16,412 nt of DNA, taken from contig JAJXVP010000042.1 in NCBI GenBank assembly GCA_021782055.1, positions 1 through 16,412 of the forward strand, in the 5' to 3' direction. Of the stretch, positions 15,183 through 16,412 are shown piece after piece. A model generated the notes under the pieces. That model ran no database searches, was not told where the DNA came from, and saw nothing but the letters and a program-made list of their open reading frames with translations. The stretch comes from a bacterium. GTDB taxonomy: Bacteria > Spirochaetota > Spirochaetia > JABEVK01. A program made the position numbers and the translations under genes. Position 1 is the stretch's first letter, and each line of letters begins with the position of its first letter.

Positions 15183-16341
15183 TCAATACCGTTCGCTGAA
15201 AAGTGCGGGTCAGAAGCTGGTGGCCTTCAATCCAGGATAGTTCTAGCTCGGGTTGCTGAAGGGCTTCCCAAATCTGAGGAAAATTTTGGCCCGTAGCCTT
15301 GACCCCGTTGACAGCTGTGACCTGTGAGCCAAGCGCGGGTAAGCCTGTGAGGCCGGGAAGAACTTCAGAAACAATGACTGTCCAGCCGCCTTCAATAAGA
15401 TAAAGTCCCAAGCCAAAACCGTACGAGGCGGTTTTGGCTTCCAGCCACTGTTGGTTCGGTTTGACCAAAAATACAGGGGCCTGGTTAGCCGTTTGTCCAA
15501 AAAAACCGCACCAGTCGGTACCTCGAAAAAAGCTAAACCCAAGACGGCCGGCGAAAGCGCCCTCTGGCTCGTCCAGCACAGGAAGAACTGGCCAGCTTAG
15601 CGGCCCCAGTTGTAGCGGAGGGCTCGAATACAGCGAAAGACGCCAGGTATCGCCACTGGGGGCAATGCCTTTGACTGGTATGGGGGCAGAACCCCCTGCA
15701 CCTTGGAGCCGCGCAAAGCTCGAGCCGTTGCCGGTATCCAGCAAAAAGCGAGCAGGTTGACCAGCGAGGTTTCCCTCAAGCACTAAAGATGTGCCGGCCC
15801 CTTGGCGTTCTACCAGGGAACAAGGCAGGGCTACCCCATGAAAGGGCGGCTTCTGGAGACTGATCGTCAAGGTGTGGGCGGCCGCTTTCCAGCTCAACCA
15901 GTGTTGGGCTAGAGCGTCTGCTCCTAAGACCAGGGCGCGAGGGTAATCCCGTCCAGCACTGCGGAACCGGCCTATTCTTAGGGTTAGCGCCGAAAAGGTC
16001 TCAGTCCCCAACGTTAAGTTCTGAAAGGTCATCGCATGAGAGTTGCTGTTTGTCGGTGTTCCCACTAGCTTAAGAAAACGCTGGGCCTCTTCGGCGGGAT
16101 AAATATAACTGAAGGGAGAGCCCGTATCGGCTATGACCAAGAACTTTTGACCAGAAAAGGTGACAAACCCCGCCGCCAGGTAGGGCGGAGCCCCTGGCTC
16201 CCACGTCAGAGTAAGGTTTTGCGGGTTCGCGCTCGGCGGCATAGGGGTCGGTACGCTTTGAGAAAGGGTAGGGTGGCTAACAGTAGTAGCACACGAGCTA
16301 ACTAAAAGGGTGCCTAAAAAGGCGAGCAAAAAAACTTTCAT
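15157..16341 (-). CDS. Lipoprotein with two retropepsin-like DTG motifs and a PDZ-like tail
   Basis: A 394-residue protein with a lipoprotein signal (V-S-S-Cys17) and a Pro/Ser-rich linker (about 22-40). Two aspartyl-protease-like halves follow: V-I-A-D-T-G-S-P-F-S (D72), then F-L-L-D-T-G-N-G-S-S (D202). The first half contains A-L-V-L-G-A-D-A-L (136-144) and the second G-R-L-G-F-S-F-F (265-272), both flap/psi-loop-like partners. Residues about 308-385 look like a PDZ domain (S-E-V-L-P-G...G-L-P-A-L-G-S-Q-V-T-A-V-N-G). With both catalytic Asp on one chain it could form a pepsin-like active site, though it may be inactive. It is likely envelope-anchored. There is no Shine-Dalgarno sequence, and a TATAAT ends 9 nt before the ATG. 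Confidence 0.88.
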   Translation of the reverse strand: MKVFLLAFLGTLLVSSCATTVSHPTLSQSVPTPMPPSANPQNLTLTWEPGAPPYLAAGFVTFSGQKFLVIADTGSPFSYIYPAEEAQRFLKLVGTPTNSNSHAMTFQNLTLGTETFSALTLRIGRFRSAGRDYPRALVLGADALAQHWLSWKAAAHTLTISLQKPPFHGVALPCSLVERQGAGTSLVLEGNLAGQPARFLLDTGNGSSFARLQGAGGSAPIPVKGIAPSGDTWRLSLYSSPPLQLGPLSWPVLPVLDEPEGAFAGRLGFSFFRGTDWCGFFGQTANQAPVFLVKPNQQWLEAKTASYGFGLGLYLIEGGWTVIVSEVLPGLTGLPALGSQVTAVNGVKATGQNFPQIWEALQQPELELSWIEGHQLLTRTFQRTVLTTPEQDAL

Positions 16342-16350
16342 GGAAGACTC

Positions 16351-16380
16351 ATTATAAAGAAAAAAGGCGCATCTTGTGTA
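16351..16380 (-). promoter_or_regulatory. Promoter of the aspartyl-protease-like lipoprotein gene
   Basis: A perfect TATAAT (16356-16351), 9 nt from the ATG, with TACACA (16380-16375) 18 nt upstream. The -35 box overlaps the loop of the preceding terminator. The predicted leader is 0-4 nt. Confidence 0.6.
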
Positions 16381-16388
16381 GATGCGCC
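16360..16388 (-). terminator. Rho-independent terminator of a gene beyond the right edge
   Basis: A perfect 9-bp stem (16366-16374 with 16380-16388) has a 5-nt loop and is followed on the minus strand by six T, a C and three T. A TGA at 16401-16399 could be the stop of the upstream gene, but only four codons of it are visible. Confidence 0.93.
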
Positions 16389-16412
16389 ACTCGCTTCGTC
16401 ATGCCAGGACAT

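Overview
The window looks like chromosomal DNA from a spirochaete, most likely of the Treponema/Spirochaeta branch. The 529-codon frame near 13.6-15.2 kb resembles a protein family I know only from spirochaetes (DUF5312-like). The secreted proteins carry relaxed spirochaete-type lipoboxes (F-F-S-C, A-T-S-C, V-S-S-C). The lone sugar-ABC ATPase is also typical of this group. The assignment is an inference from gene content, not a search result. No RNA genes, transposases, CRISPR arrays or phage genes are visible.

Layout. Minus strand 1-2020: a GAF-domain protein whose C-terminus runs off the left edge. Plus strand 2211-5251: an AT-rich three-gene cassette (trypsin-like protease with a PEGA domain and a C-terminal membrane hairpin, a small secreted protein, a small lipoprotein). 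Minus strand 5379-6243: a decayed membrane-bound AraC-type regulator with two lesions. Minus strand 6385-9700: an ACR3-like SBF transporter, a small membrane protein, an ECF sigma factor and a U32/TrhP-type tRNA hydroxylation protein. Minus strand 9799-13532: a MsmK/UgpC-type ABC ATPase with its own promoter and terminator, a solute-binding lipoprotein, and a class I/II aminotransferase whose stop overlaps the lipoprotein start. Plus strand 13611-15182: the DUF5312-like gene, divergent from the aminotransferase. Minus strand 15157-16341: a lipoprotein with two DTG aspartyl-protease motifs and a PDZ-like tail, overlapping the previous gene tail to tail.

How it fits together. The protease cassette is a translationally coupled operon for the periplasm and outer membrane. 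U32, the sigma factor and the small membrane protein are closely spaced with no terminator seen between them, so they may be co-transcribed. The transporter has its own strong promoter, set inside the loop of a 13-bp inverted repeat whose far arm could hide the transporter's ribosome binding site in read-through mRNA only. The ATPase and solute-binding lipoprotein have no permease beside them, as expected for a shared ATPase.

The most interesting signals are regulatory. Several promoters end so close to the start codon that the mRNAs should be leaderless or nearly so. One hairpin arrangement appears to separate read-through from locally initiated transcripts. Two divergent promoters share a palindrome made of abutting -35 boxes. 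One -35 box lies in the loop of the preceding gene's terminator.
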